DNA from: Dehalococcoidia bacterium
Lineage (GTDB): Bacteria; Chloroflexota; Dehalococcoidia; Lucifugimonadales; UBA3495
Assembly (NCBI GenBank): GCA_021295965.1
Contig: JAGWBI010000015.1
Location: 18,664-57,940 of the forward strand
DNA length: 39,277 nucleotides
Reading direction: 5' to 3'
Made by a program: the position numbers and the translations under genes. This document shows positions 12,581 to 20,171 of this stretch, piece after piece. How positions within the stretch are numbered: the stretch's first letter is position 1; each line of letters begins with the position of its first letter. The notes under the pieces were generated by a model, which did no database searches, had not been told where the DNA came from, and worked only from the letters and a program-made list of their open reading frames with translations.

Positions 12581-14047
12581 TCAGAGCGCGGCGAGGTCCT
12601 CCGCCGCTCTGGACAACCGCTCGAGAACCCGGTCCCGGCCCATTACCTCCATCATCTCGAACAGCGGTGGGGTCGCCGTGCGCCCGGTGATGGCGGTCCG
12701 GAGAGTGCCGAAAAACTGCCGACCCGACAGGCCCAACTCCTCCCCCACAGCCCGCAGGAGCGCTTCCAGGTTCTCGTGGCCGAAATCGTCCGCGGCGGAC
12801 AATTCGGATGTGGCGCGGCGGATCGCAACCACCGTGCCGTCGTTGTCCATGCCGCGTTGAACCAGCGTCGCCGGGTCATACTTCAGCGTGTCCTGAAAGA
12901 AGTAGGACAGCATATCGGGCGCGTCGGCCAGGGTCTTGAGCCGCTCGTGGAACAGGGGAACGATGCGCAGCAGATAGGCCCGGTCGATGGGCAGCAGGGC
13001 GTCCGGGTAGTCCCGTTCCAGAAACACCAGGATACGGTCGGCCAGGTCATCGCGTTCCAGTTGCCTGATGTACACCCCGTTCATCCACTGGAGCTTGTCC
13101 AGGTCGAAAATGGCGGCCGGCTTGCCCACGCGCTCCAGGGTGAAGTTCTCCCGGATGATGTCCTCAGCCATCACATCGGTTTCGCCGTCCAGGGACCAGC
13201 CCAACAGGGCCATGAAGTTGATCAGTGCCTCCGGCAAAAACCCATCGTCCCGGTACTCCATCAGGGACGTCGCCCCGTGTCGCTTGGATAGCTTGGCCCG
13301 GTCGGACCCGAGGATCATGGGCAGGTGGCCGAAAATCGGCATGGGCAAATCGAGGGCGCGGAATAGTTGCACGTGGCGTGGTGTGCTTGGCAGCCACTCC
13401 TCCGCCCGCAACACGTGGCTGATTTCCATGGCGTGGTCGTCAACCACCACGGCCATGTGGTAGGTGGGGAAACCGTCGGTCTTGACCAGCACAAAATCGT
13501 CAGTGAGTTCGTTCTGCCATTCCACGTGCCCGCGTATGGCGTCGTCCACGGACGTCGTACCCGACTGGGGCATGGCGAAGCGCAGCACAGACGACATTCC
13601 CGCTGCCTCGTTGGCCCGTCGCTCAGCATCCGTAAGATAACGGCAATGGCTGTCATAACCCTGCCGTTGCTTGTTGCGGGCCTGCTCCTTCCGCAGTTCG
13701 GCCACCCGTTCCGGCGGGCAGTAGCACCGGTAGGCGTCTCCAGAGGCTATGAGACGCTCAGCGGCGTCGTGATAACGCTGTAGCCGCTCGGACTGGAAAT
13801 ATGGTCCGTATGGTCCGCCGACCCGAGGGCCTTCGTCCCAGTCAATGCCCAACCATTCCAGCCCGTCCAGGATGTGGTCCACCGCTCCTTCGGTAATGCG
13901 CCCCTGGTCGGTATCCTCAACCCGCACGACGAACCGCCCGCCGTTGCGCCGAGCGAAGAGCCAGTTGAACATGGCGGTGCGGATGTTCCCGATGTGCGGG
14001 TTGCCTGTGGGGCTGGGCGCGTAGCGGACGCGGACGGTGGTGGACAT
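12581..14047 (-). CDS. gltX: Glutamyl-tRNA synthetase
   Basis: Charges tRNA-Glu with glutamate. This class Ic synthetase begins MSTTVRVRYAPSPTGNPHIG with the ATP-binding HIGH-type motif (HIGN, residues 18-21). The KMSKS-type motif is KLSKR (252-256) after MILGSDRA, and the helical anticodon-binding domain fills the C-terminal third. The 488-residue length is normal for bacterial GluRS. I chose the ATG at 14047 because GAGGAGG lies about 9 bases upstream and the conserved sequence starts right after it; an upstream in-frame start at 14101 would add 18 unconserved residues. It follows glnS on the same strand after a 117-base gap. The C-terminal end abuts the K+ channel remnant. Confidence 0.96.
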   Translation of the reverse strand: MSTTVRVRYAPSPTGNPHIGNIRTAMFNWLFARRNGGRFVVRVEDTDQGRITEGAVDHILDGLEWLGIDWDEGPRVGGPYGPYFQSERLQRYHDAAERLIASGDAYRCYCPPERVAELRKEQARNKQRQGYDSHCRYLTDAERRANEAAGMSSVLRFAMPQSGTTSVDDAIRGHVEWQNELTDDFVLVKTDGFPTYHMAVVVDDHAMEISHVLRAEEWLPSTPRHVQLFRALDLPMPIFGHLPMILGSDRAKLSKRHGATSLMEYRDDGFLPEALINFMALLGWSLDGETDVMAEDIIRENFTLERVGKPAAIFDLDKLQWMNGVYIRQLERDDLADRILVFLERDYPDALLPIDRAYLLRIVPLFHERLKTLADAPDMLSYFFQDTLKYDPATLVQRGMDNDGTVVAIRRATSELSAADDFGHENLEALLRAVGEELGLSGRQFFGTLRTAITGRTATPPLFEMMEVMGRDRVLERLSRAAEDLAAL

Positions 14048-14164
14048 GTCGGGTGGCCTCCTCGGATCACGTTGCCCGGTGGTAAGCGGCGGAGCGGGCA
14101 ATTGGATGTCGTCAAGGGCACGCTGTGCATTAACGGCGCCACGGTAGGAACGGGTTCAAGCTTG

Positions 14165-15859
14165 TTACCCCTGCCGTTGGCTGATGCGGGCCCAGGTGTC
14201 GCGCAGGGTGGTCGTGCGATTAAACACGGGCGCGCCGGGTTTGGAATCAGGATCGGCGCAGAAATAACCCAGACGCTCGAACTGGTAACGGTCGCCGGGA
14301 TTGGCATCGGCCAGGGCAGGTTCGGCCAGTGCCTTCACCACTTCCAGCGAATCGTGGTTGATCAGGTCGAGGAAGTCGGCGTCGCTGCTGGCCGGGTAGG
14401 GGTCGGTGAAAAGGTTGTCGTACAGGCGTACCTCCGCCGGCGCCGCGTGGGCCGCGGATACCCAGTGGATGGTCCCCTGGACCCGCCGTCCGTCGGGCGC
14501 GTTGCCGCCCCGACTATCCGGGTCAAAGGTGCAGTGGACCTCTATGACGTTGCCATCGGCATCCTTCACCACGTCCGTGCAGGTGATCAGGCACGCGTAG
14601 CGCAGGCGTACCTCCCGGCCGGGGGCCAGGCGGTAGAACCGCCGGGGCGGGTCTTCCATGAAGTCGTCTCGCTCGATGTACAGCTCTCGGCTGAAGGGCA
14701 CCTTGCGAGCGCCCATGGACTCGTCCTCCGGGTTGTTGACGGCGGAAAACTCCTCAGCCTCACCCTCCGGGTAGTTGGTGATAACGACTTTCAGGGGTCG
14801 CAAAACGGCCATGCGACGCTGAGCGCGGATGTTGAGGTCCTCCCTCAGGCAATGTTCCAGCAAGGCCAATTCGGTCACGCTGTCGCGGCGGGCTACGCCA
14901 ACTCGTTCGCACATGTCGCGGATCGATTCGGGGGTGTAACCCCGGCGGCGAAGGGCGCTCAGGGTCGGCATCCGGGGATCGTCCCACCCGCTCACGTGGC
15001 CCTCCTCCACCAGCTGCCTCAGTCTCCGCTTGCTCATCACCGTGTGGGTCAGGTTCAGGCGGGCGAACTCGATCTGCCGGCTGCGGTAAATGCCCAACAC
15101 TTCCTGACACCAGTCGTACAACGGCCGGTGGTCCTCAAACTCCAGCGTGCAGAGGGAATGCGTGATCGCCTCGATGGAGTCGGACAAGGAGTGAGCGTAA
15201 TCGTACATGGGGTAGATGCACCAGGCGTCGCCGGTGCGGTGGTGCTCGGCATGACGGATGCGATAGAGCGCCGGGTCGCGCATATTCAGGTTGGGCGACG
15301 CCATGTCGATCTTCGCCCGCAGCACGTACGCGCCATCGGGAAACTCACCGGACCGCATCCGACGGAAAAGGTCAAGGCTCTCTTCCACCGGGCGGTTGCG
15401 ATGGGGGCTCTCCTGGCCCGGCTCGGTGAGGGTACCCCGATACTCCCGCATTTCGTCGGCGGTGAGGCTGTCCACGTAGGCGTTGCCATCCCGTATCATC
15501 TGCTCCGCGTATTGGTAGAGTTCCTCGAAATAGTCCGAGGCGTAGTACAGGTGCTCGCCCCAGTCGAAACCCAGCCATTTGATGTCGGCAAGGATGGACT
15601 CCACGTACTCGGTGTCCTCGCGCGTGGGGTTGGTGTCGTCGAAGCGCATGTGGCAGCGGGCGCCATCGTACTGCTCTCCCACGCCGAAGTTGAGGCAGAT
15701 GGACTTGGCGTGCCCGATGTGCAGATAGCCGTTGGGCTCGGGAGGGAAGCGAGTCACCACGCGGCCATCATAGGCGCCGGCGGCCTGGTCTTCAGTGATT
15801 ATGGTGCGGATGAAGTCGGAGGGGATTTCGGTAGTTGCCGGTGTTTGATTCGTACTCAT
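14165..15859 (-). CDS. glnS: Glutaminyl-tRNA synthetase
   Basis: Charges tRNA-Gln directly with glutamine. Diagnostic GlnRS features are the sequence [20 protein letters not shown] with HIGH at residues 47-50, FDDTNP for tRNA end recognition, [12 protein letters not shown] in the active site, the KMSKS equivalent VMSKR at 274-278, and a beta-barrel anticodon-binding C-terminus in place of the helical one of GluRS. The length is 564 residues from the ATG at 15859; a start at 15880 would add seven residues. GlnRS in bacteria is understood to derive from a eukaryotic-type gene and is patchy outside Proteobacteria. It lies between rluD and gltX on the same strand. Confidence 0.96.
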   Translation of the reverse strand: MSTNQTPATTEIPSDFIRTIITEDQAAGAYDGRVVTRFPPEPNGYLHIGHAKSICLNFGVGEQYDGARCHMRFDDTNPTREDTEYVESILADIKWLGFDWGEHLYYASDYFEELYQYAEQMIRDGNAYVDSLTADEMREYRGTLTEPGQESPHRNRPVEESLDLFRRMRSGEFPDGAYVLRAKIDMASPNLNMRDPALYRIRHAEHHRTGDAWCIYPMYDYAHSLSDSIEAITHSLCTLEFEDHRPLYDWCQEVLGIYRSRQIEFARLNLTHTVMSKRRLRQLVEEGHVSGWDDPRMPTLSALRRRGYTPESIRDMCERVGVARRDSVTELALLEHCLREDLNIRAQRRMAVLRPLKVVITNYPEGEAEEFSAVNNPEDESMGARKVPFSRELYIERDDFMEDPPRRFYRLAPGREVRLRYACLITCTDVVKDADGNVIEVHCTFDPDSRGGNAPDGRRVQGTIHWVSAAHAAPAEVRLYDNLFTDPYPASSDADFLDLINHDSLEVVKALAEPALADANPGDRYQFERLGYFCADPDSKPGAPVFNRTTTLRDTWARISQRQG

Positions 15860-15912
15860 CTTACGTTGCCCGGTTTCCAAGATTCGTTGCCGCAGAGCGG
15901 TTTATCTATTGA

Positions 15913-16902
15913 TTATATCTTGCTCGCAACGAAATCGCCTGTTTGTTGAGACGTTCCGGCGTTAGAGCGCAGTTTCGCCAGCAACCGGTCCAAGTCGGCG
16001 GGCAGGCCAGCCTCGTGTTCGGACCATTCACCGGTCTCCGGGTGTCGGAAACCCAGGCGAGCGGCGTGCAGAAATTGACGCCCGATGCGGTCGCTGGCCT
16101 TGCCGTAAACCGGGTCGCCCAACAGCGGGTAGCCCAGATACGCCAAGTGTACCCTGATCTGGTGAGTCCGGCCCGTTTCCAGTCGCAACCGCAGGAGCGT
16201 GTGGCCCGGCAGTTCGGCCGCGGTTTCGTAGTGGGTGCGGGCGACCCGTCCGCCGGCGCCCACCGCCATCCGTTGCCGATGGCGTGGGTCCCTAGCGATA
16301 GGGGCGTCAATGACGCCCGATGCCGGAGTAACCAATCCCACCGCGACGCCCAAATACTCCTTCAGCATCGTGCGGTCTTTCAGTTGCTCGGTCAACCGAA
16401 TATGGGCCAGCTGCGTCTTGGCGACCACCATCAAGCCGGAGGTGTCGCGGTCCAGGCGATGAACGATGCCGGGGCGCAACTCGCCGCCGATGCCTCCGCC
16501 GGACTTCTCACCAATCTCCGGGCAGCGCGCGAGTAAGGCGTTGACCAGCGTTCCGTCCGGATGGCCGGGACCGGGATGCACCGGCAGGCCGGCGGGCTTG
16601 TCAACTACCGCGACGTGGCTGTCCTCATATACCACCGTTAACGGGATGTCCTGTGGAACCAGGTCGGCCGGCGCCGAAAGGGGAGGAACATCGACGGTGA
16701 TAGCGTCGCCAGTACGGATGCGTTGCGCTGGACGAGCCGGGGCGCCGTTGACCGCGATGAATCCCGCCACGGCCAGATCGCGGAGCCGGCTGCGTGACAA
16801 CCCTGTTTCGGATAGTCGAGGTTGAGCGGCCAACCAGGCGTCAAGTCGGGCCGGATCGGGATCGCCCGCCACGACGAATTCGTACCTGTCACCGGCTTCC
16901 AA
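15913..16902 (-). CDS. rluD: RluA-family 23S rRNA pseudouridine synthase (RluD-like)
   Basis: Isomerises uridines in rRNA; RluD acts on helix 69 of 23S rRNA, but the exact target here is inferred. An S4 RNA-binding domain occupies about residues 18-75 (LSRSRLRDLAVAGFIAVNG), followed by the catalytic domain with VVDKPAGLPVHPGPGH and the signature HRLDRDTSGL carrying the catalytic D151, then RTHQIRVHLAYLGYPLLGD. The length of 329 residues is typical. The first usable start is TTG at 16902, 12 bases after the lspA stop, with AGGA directly adjacent; a GTG a few codons on is an alternative. The lspA-rluD arrangement is common in bacteria. Confidence 0.93.
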   Translation of the reverse strand: MEAGDRYEFVVAGDPDPARLDAWLAAQPRLSETGLSRSRLRDLAVAGFIAVNGAPARPAQRIRTGDAITVDVPPLSAPADLVPQDIPLTVVYEDSHVAVVDKPAGLPVHPGPGHPDGTLVNALLARCPEIGEKSGGGIGGELRPGIVHRLDRDTSGLMVVAKTQLAHIRLTEQLKDRTMLKEYLGVAVGLVTPASGVIDAPIARDPRHRQRMAVGAGGRVARTHYETAAELPGHTLLRLRLETGRTHQIRVHLAYLGYPLLGDPVYGKASDRIGRQFLHAARLGFRHPETGEWSEHEAGLPADLDRLLAKLRSNAGTSQQTGDFVASKI

Positions 16903-16914
16903 TCCTGAAAACCC

Positions 16915-17553
16915 CTAATCCGGTGAATCCTGATTCTGACGAATTACAATCCGCTCCCGGACTCCGCAATCGGCGCAGCGCGCGCCGTTGGGCAATCCAA
17001 TCATCGGCCCTTCACACAGGGGGCAGGCCGAATAGCGCACGGGATCGGCAACGTCTGTGGCGACGATTTCTCCGGCATCGTTCTGGCGCATCACCAGCAG
17101 CCAGGCCATCACGATCAGACCGACCACGATGGCCGAATCGGCCAGATTGAACACCGGCCAGGGCCCAATATCGATGAAGTCCGTTACGTGACCCTGCAGG
17201 ATCCGGTCAAGCAGGTTCCCCACCGCTCCGCCCAGCATCAGCGCGATGCTGACGCGCATCAGCAGGCTGGGCTGATCCTGGCTCCGATAAATGTAAGCCA
17301 GTACAACAACGCCGACCAACGAAACGAACAACAGGGGCAGGTTGTGTCCCTGGAATAACCCAAAGGCGCTGCCCGTGTTCTGCACGTGGGTAAAGCGAAA
17401 AAAACCATGGTATGGCCAGGAGTAATGCCACTCCAGGGTTTGGCGGACGACGAACTTGGTCAGTTGGTCCAGAGCCAGCACCAACGCCGCCATTTGTAGC
17501 AGGGTCCAGTCCCGATACAGCGGCGTGCGCCCTTTGGTATTCTCAACACCCAT
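16915..17553 (-). CDS. lspA: Lipoprotein signal peptidase with C-terminal zinc ribbon
   Basis: Cleaves signal peptides from prolipoproteins in the membrane. Positions here count from an alternative ATG at 17559; the chosen ATG at 17553 starts two residues later. Four membrane segments lie at about 17-37, 74-92, 102-122 and 141-157. The catalytic aspartates are D118 in GNLLDRI and D141 in VFNLADSA, and the family motif TKFVVRQTL...NTGSAFG is present. After the last helix the protein continues about 55 residues and holds two Cys pairs (CPLC at 179-182, CADC at 195-198) that look like a zinc ribbon, unusual for LspA, which normally ends after helix four. The 5' end touches a REP-like hairpin starting at 17555. 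A lipoprotein gene (31818) in this window is a likely substrate class. Confidence 0.93.
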   Translation of the reverse strand: MGVENTKGRTPLYRDWTLLQMAALVLALDQLTKFVVRQTLEWHYSWPYHGFFRFTHVQNTGSAFGLFQGHNLPLLFVSLVGVVVLAYIYRSQDQPSLLMRVSIALMLGGAVGNLLDRILQGHVTDFIDIGPWPVFNLADSAIVVGLIVMAWLLVMRQNDAGEIVATDVADPVRYSACPLCEGPMIGLPNGARCADCGVRERIVIRQNQDSPD

Positions 17554-17589
17554 TGTCATTGCGAGCGCAGCGCGGCAATCTCGTGAGAA
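17540..17589. repeat. REP-like hairpin over the lspA 5' end
   Basis: The core GTCATTGCGAGCGCAGCG (from 17555) is the well-known start of a palindromic repeat found in many bacterial genomes, and it continues CGGCAATCTC. Within it ATTG and GCGC pair with GCGC and CAAT. The core is further enclosed by TTCTCA (17540-17545) and its complement TGAGAA (17584-17589). It fills the 39-base gap between the hydrolase and lspA and includes the first possible lspA start codon. Confidence 0.7.
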
Positions 17590-17592
17590 CCC

Positions 17593-18234
17593 TTACTTGG
17601 TCAAGTGGTCCCGGAAAAACGCGACTACCTTCTCGGCCATCTGGTGTTCCTGCCCAACCCAGAAATGATCGGCGCCCGGGATCACGTGGTACTTGGCCGG
17701 CGGGTTGAACTTGGCAAGCTGCGCATCCACGCCGTCAGAGTTGGCCAGGCGGTCGCGGTCGCCGGTGATGATCAGGCGCGGCGTTTTGTCGGACTGCAAC
17801 GGGCAGTCTGTGATTGCCTCCAGGGATGGCGCCACCAGCGCGATGGCCAGCGGCTTCTTGTAGAGCTGTTTGTGCGAGCAGATGACGCGCGTGCTGAAAG
17901 AGTATCCGCCCAGGGCGATGCGGTCTTCGTCCACGTCGGGCAGCGCCCCCAGGAACTCCATGGCCATCAGGGTCTCTTCGTGCTCCTTTTCGCCATGGGC
18001 GTGCTCGCCGGTGCTGTTGCCGACGCCCCGGTAGTTGAAACGCAGTGATGCGATACCCGCGTCAGCCAGGCCGAAGGTCACCGCCACCACCACGTTGTTA
18101 TCCATGCTGCCGCCATGGAGCGGATGGGGGTGACACATCACCACGCCAGGGAAAGGCCCCTCGCCATCGGGCAGGGCGATGATGCCCTCGAAGGTCATTC
18201 CTTTGGTCAAAAAACTTACCGCGCTCTGCCGCAT
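17593..18234 (-). CDS. Alpha/beta hydrolase (dienelactone hydrolase-like)
   Basis: A 213-residue serine hydrolase fold. The N-terminus shows the strand-turn pattern PGVVMCHPHPLHGGSMDN, which supplies the oxyanion region, and LRFNYRGVGNSTG follows. The nucleophile elbow is GGYSFS with S112. An acidic residue after LIITGDRD (D159 or D161) and H190 in PGADHFW complete the likely triad. This pattern (CHPHPLHGG, GVGNS, ADHFW) marks a widespread subfamily of uncharacterised small hydrolases that are probably esterases. The substrate is unknown. It is the first gene of the minus-strand run leading into lspA, rluD, glnS and gltX. A TATGAT (minus strand, 18280-18285) may be its -10 box. Confidence 0.88.
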   Translation of the reverse strand: MRQSAVSFLTKGMTFEGIIALPDGEGPFPGVVMCHPHPLHGGSMDNNVVVAVTFGLADAGIASLRFNYRGVGNSTGEHAHGEKEHEETLMAMEFLGALPDVDEDRIALGGYSFSTRVICSHKQLYKKPLAIALVAPSLEAITDCPLQSDKTPRLIITGDRDRLANSDGVDAQLAKFNPPAKYHVIPGADHFWVGQEHQMAEKVVAFFRDHLTK

Positions 18235-18276
18235 GATTCCGTCTCCCAGCAGCCGTGTCGTGGTTCGATATGCCCG

Positions 18277-18287
18277 GTTATCATAAC
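18277..18287. promoter_or_regulatory. Short palindrome in divergent intergenic region with -10-like boxes
   Basis: GTTATCATAAC is a perfect 11-bp palindrome in the 161-base gap between the hydrolase (minus) and threonine aldolase (plus). Read on the minus strand it contains TATGAT, a plausible -10 for the hydrolase operon. On the plus strand an extended -10 (TGTGCTAGAAT, ending 18337) lies 58 bases before the aldolase ATG. No convincing -35 boxes are seen. Confidence 0.4.
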
Positions 18288-18395
18288 AGGTTTCGCATCC
18301 GAGGGCTGTCGGCGTGCTGCGGGAGTTGTGCTAGAATGGCGCCGGCCGTCGCGCCCAAAGCGGCGGCAGATGTTAATGCCCACTTTGGAGGCTCC

Positions 18396-19454
18396 ATGGC
18401 TTCGATTGACCTGCGCAGCGATACCATTACCCACCCCACCGAAGAGATGCGCCGGGCAATGGCAGCAGCCGAAGTTGGCGACGATGTTTTCGGCGAAGAC
18501 CCCACCATCAACGCCTTGCAGGAGCGCGCCGCCGAACTGATGGGCCAGGATGCGGGTCTGCTGACGGCCAGCGGCACCATGAGCAACCTCATCGCCGCTC
18601 TGACGTGGTGCAGCCGTGGCGACGAGATGATCATGGGCCAGGAAGCCCACATGTTCTGGAACGAATCAGGCGGTCCGACGGCGCTGTCCGGCGCGCAGGT
18701 CCGCCTGGTGCCCAACGAAGAGAACGGCCGCATCTCGGCGCAGAGCGTGGCCGCCGCGATCCGCGACAGCTCCAACATCCATGTCCCGGCCACCACGTTG
18801 GTCTGCCTCGAGAACACCCACAACCGTTGCAGCGGCGGGGTGATGACCCCCCAGGACACCCAGGAGGTGGTCGAGGTCGCCCACGCCGCCGGCGCTGCCG
18901 TGCATCTGGATGGCGCGCGTATCTTCAACGCCGCCGTGGCTCTGGAAGTGCCTGCTTCCGAGTTGACCAAGGATGTGGATGACGTGAGCTTCTGCCTGTC
19001 CAAAGCGCTGTCTTGCCCGGTGGGCTCGGTGCTCTGCGGCTCTGAGGAGTTCATCGCCCGCGCCCGCAAGTGGCGCAAGATGGTCGGCGGCGGTATGCGA
19101 CAGGCTGGCGTACTGGCGGCTGCCGGACTGGTCGCTCTGGACTCGATGATTGAACGCCTGGCCGATGACCACGCCAACGCGCGACGCTTGGCCGCCGGGC
19201 TGGCCGACGTTGACGGCCTCACCGTGGATCCCGACAGCATCCACACCAACATCGTCATATTCGAGGTTGATCGGAACAAGGTAGGCGAGGCCAGGGAGGT
19301 CATCGCCGCCCTGCGTGAAGACGGCGTCCTCGTCAGCCACAGCCGGGACCAGTCCCTGCGGATGGTCACCCACCGTCACATCACATCGGCCGACGTGGAC
19401 GAAGCGTTGTCCCGGGTGAACGGAACCGTCCAGAGGCTGGCGGCGTCGGTATAG
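18396..19454 (+). CDS. ltaE: Low-specificity L-threonine aldolase
   Basis: A PLP enzyme of fold type I that cleaves threonine or allo-threonine to glycine and acetaldehyde. It begins MASIDLRSDTITHPTEEMR, the family's typical first strand, and continues with GDDVFGEDPTINALQE and the PLP-binding region TASGTMSNLIA. HLDGARIFNAA carries the PLP-contacting Asp, and the Schiff-base lysine is K203 in CLSKALSCPVG, where most members read LSKGLGAPVG. The length of 352 residues is normal. I chose the ATG at 18396 because GGAGG lies 4 bases upstream and all conserved sequence starts here; longer in-frame starts back to 18255 add unconserved residues. It is followed after 9 bases by an isochorismatase-fold gene, whose ribosome-binding site overlaps this stop. 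Confidence 0.94.
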   Translation: MASIDLRSDTITHPTEEMRRAMAAAEVGDDVFGEDPTINALQERAAELMGQDAGLLTASGTMSNLIAALTWCSRGDEMIMGQEAHMFWNESGGPTALSGAQVRLVPNEENGRISAQSVAAAIRDSSNIHVPATTLVCLENTHNRCSGGVMTPQDTQEVVEVAHAAGAAVHLDGARIFNAAVALEVPASELTKDVDDVSFCLSKALSCPVGSVLCGSEEFIARARKWRKMVGGGMRQAGVLAAAGLVALDSMIERLADDHANARRLAAGLADVDGLTVDPDSIHTNIVIFEVDRNKVGEAREVIAALREDGVLVSHSRDQSLRMVTHRHITSADVDEALSRVNGTVQRLAASV

Positions 19455-19463
19455 GAGGCTGCT

Positions 19464-20054
19464 ATGGCCGAATTAAGCATCAACCGCGACACCACCGCGC
19501 TGCTCATCGCCGACTTCTACGCCGACGCAATGGGCAACCTGCCCCACGCCGTGGAGCGCGGAGTTGTCGCCAGAACCGCCGGCCTCCAGGCGGCAGCGCG
19601 CGAGGCCGGCTTGATGGTCTGCTATTGCGCCACCGTGTTCCGTCCCGGGTATCCCGAAATCAGCGAGCGCAACAAGACCTTCAGCGCCCGCAAAGCCTCA
19701 GGCCAACCGGCGGTGTTCGACCCGGTATCGCTGATCCATCCCGATGTTCGTCCAAGGGAAGGGGAGGTTGTCGTGGGCAAGCATCGGGTCAACGCGCTGT
19801 TCGGCACCGGCCTCGACGTGGCGTTGACGGGCAACAACATCGACACCATCATCCTGCTGGGGTATGCCACCAGCGGGGTGGTCCTGTCCACCACCCGCTA
19901 CGCTGCCGACCGCGACTACCGCCTGTACATCGTGGCAGACTGTTGCGCTGACAGCGAGGCTGACGTGCACGACTTCCTCATTGGCCGAATCCTGAACCGC
20001 CAGGCCGACATCGTAACGGCCGAGGAAGCCATGGCGGCCATCCGCTCGGGTTGA
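19464..20054 (+). CDS. Isochorismatase-family protein lacking the catalytic cysteine
   Basis: A 196-residue cysteine-hydrolase (isochorismatase-like) fold. The first catalytic residue D17 is in LLIADFYAD, the lysine is K106 in VVVGKHRVNALFGTGL, and LTGNNIDTIILLGYATSG leads to the nucleophile position. There amidases have Cys (pattern GVATSGCVLST), but this protein has V139 (GYATSGVVLST). True isochorismatases also lack this cysteine, because they cleave a vinyl ether without a covalent intermediate, so an amidase role is unlikely and an isochorismatase-like or unknown reaction is possible. No menaquinone or siderophore genes lie nearby. AGGAGG ends 5 bases before the ATG and overlaps the ltaE stop, so the pair is an operon. 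Confidence 0.85.
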   Translation: MAELSINRDTTALLIADFYADAMGNLPHAVERGVVARTAGLQAAAREAGLMVCYCATVFRPGYPEISERNKTFSARKASGQPAVFDPVSLIHPDVRPREGEVVVGKHRVNALFGTGLDVALTGNNIDTIILLGYATSGVVLSTTRYAADRDYRLYIVADCCADSEADVHDFLIGRILNRQADIVTAEEAMAAIRSG

Positions 20055-20114
20055 CGCTCCACGGAGAGGCCGACCGCCAAATTGACCGGTAGCCGCCGCA
20101 GGTAATTTTCCCCA

Positions 20115-20159
20115 GATTTTTGACCACCGGATTTTTGACCACCGGATTTTTGACCACCG
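20115..20159 (+). repeat. Three perfect 15-bp tandem repeats before the arrestin-like gene
   Basis: GATTTTTGACCACCG is repeated three times without change, and a degenerate fourth copy (TATTCTGACCAG, 20160-20171) runs up to the ATG at 20172. Each copy contains TTGACC, a good -35 sequence. TATTCT in the fourth copy is a plausible -10 ending 6 bases before the ATG, with the second repeat's TTGACC 19 bases further upstream. There is no Shine-Dalgarno sequence, so transcription could begin at or next to the start codon. Confidence 0.9.
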
Positions 20160-20171
20160 TATTCTGACCAG

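Noticed and set aside
12336..12860. 174-codon plus-strand frame as a functional gene
   Set aside because: Its first part is the pore and tail of the broken K+ channel and the rest is antisense to gltX; it is a pseudogene remnant.
13874..15949. 691-codon plus-strand open frame opposite glnS and gltX
   Set aside because: It lies antisense to two certain synthetase genes; such frames arise from high GC and codon bias. No recognisable domain.
20115..20159. CRISPR-like array
   Set aside because: The 15-bp units are directly adjacent without spacers and no cas genes are present.
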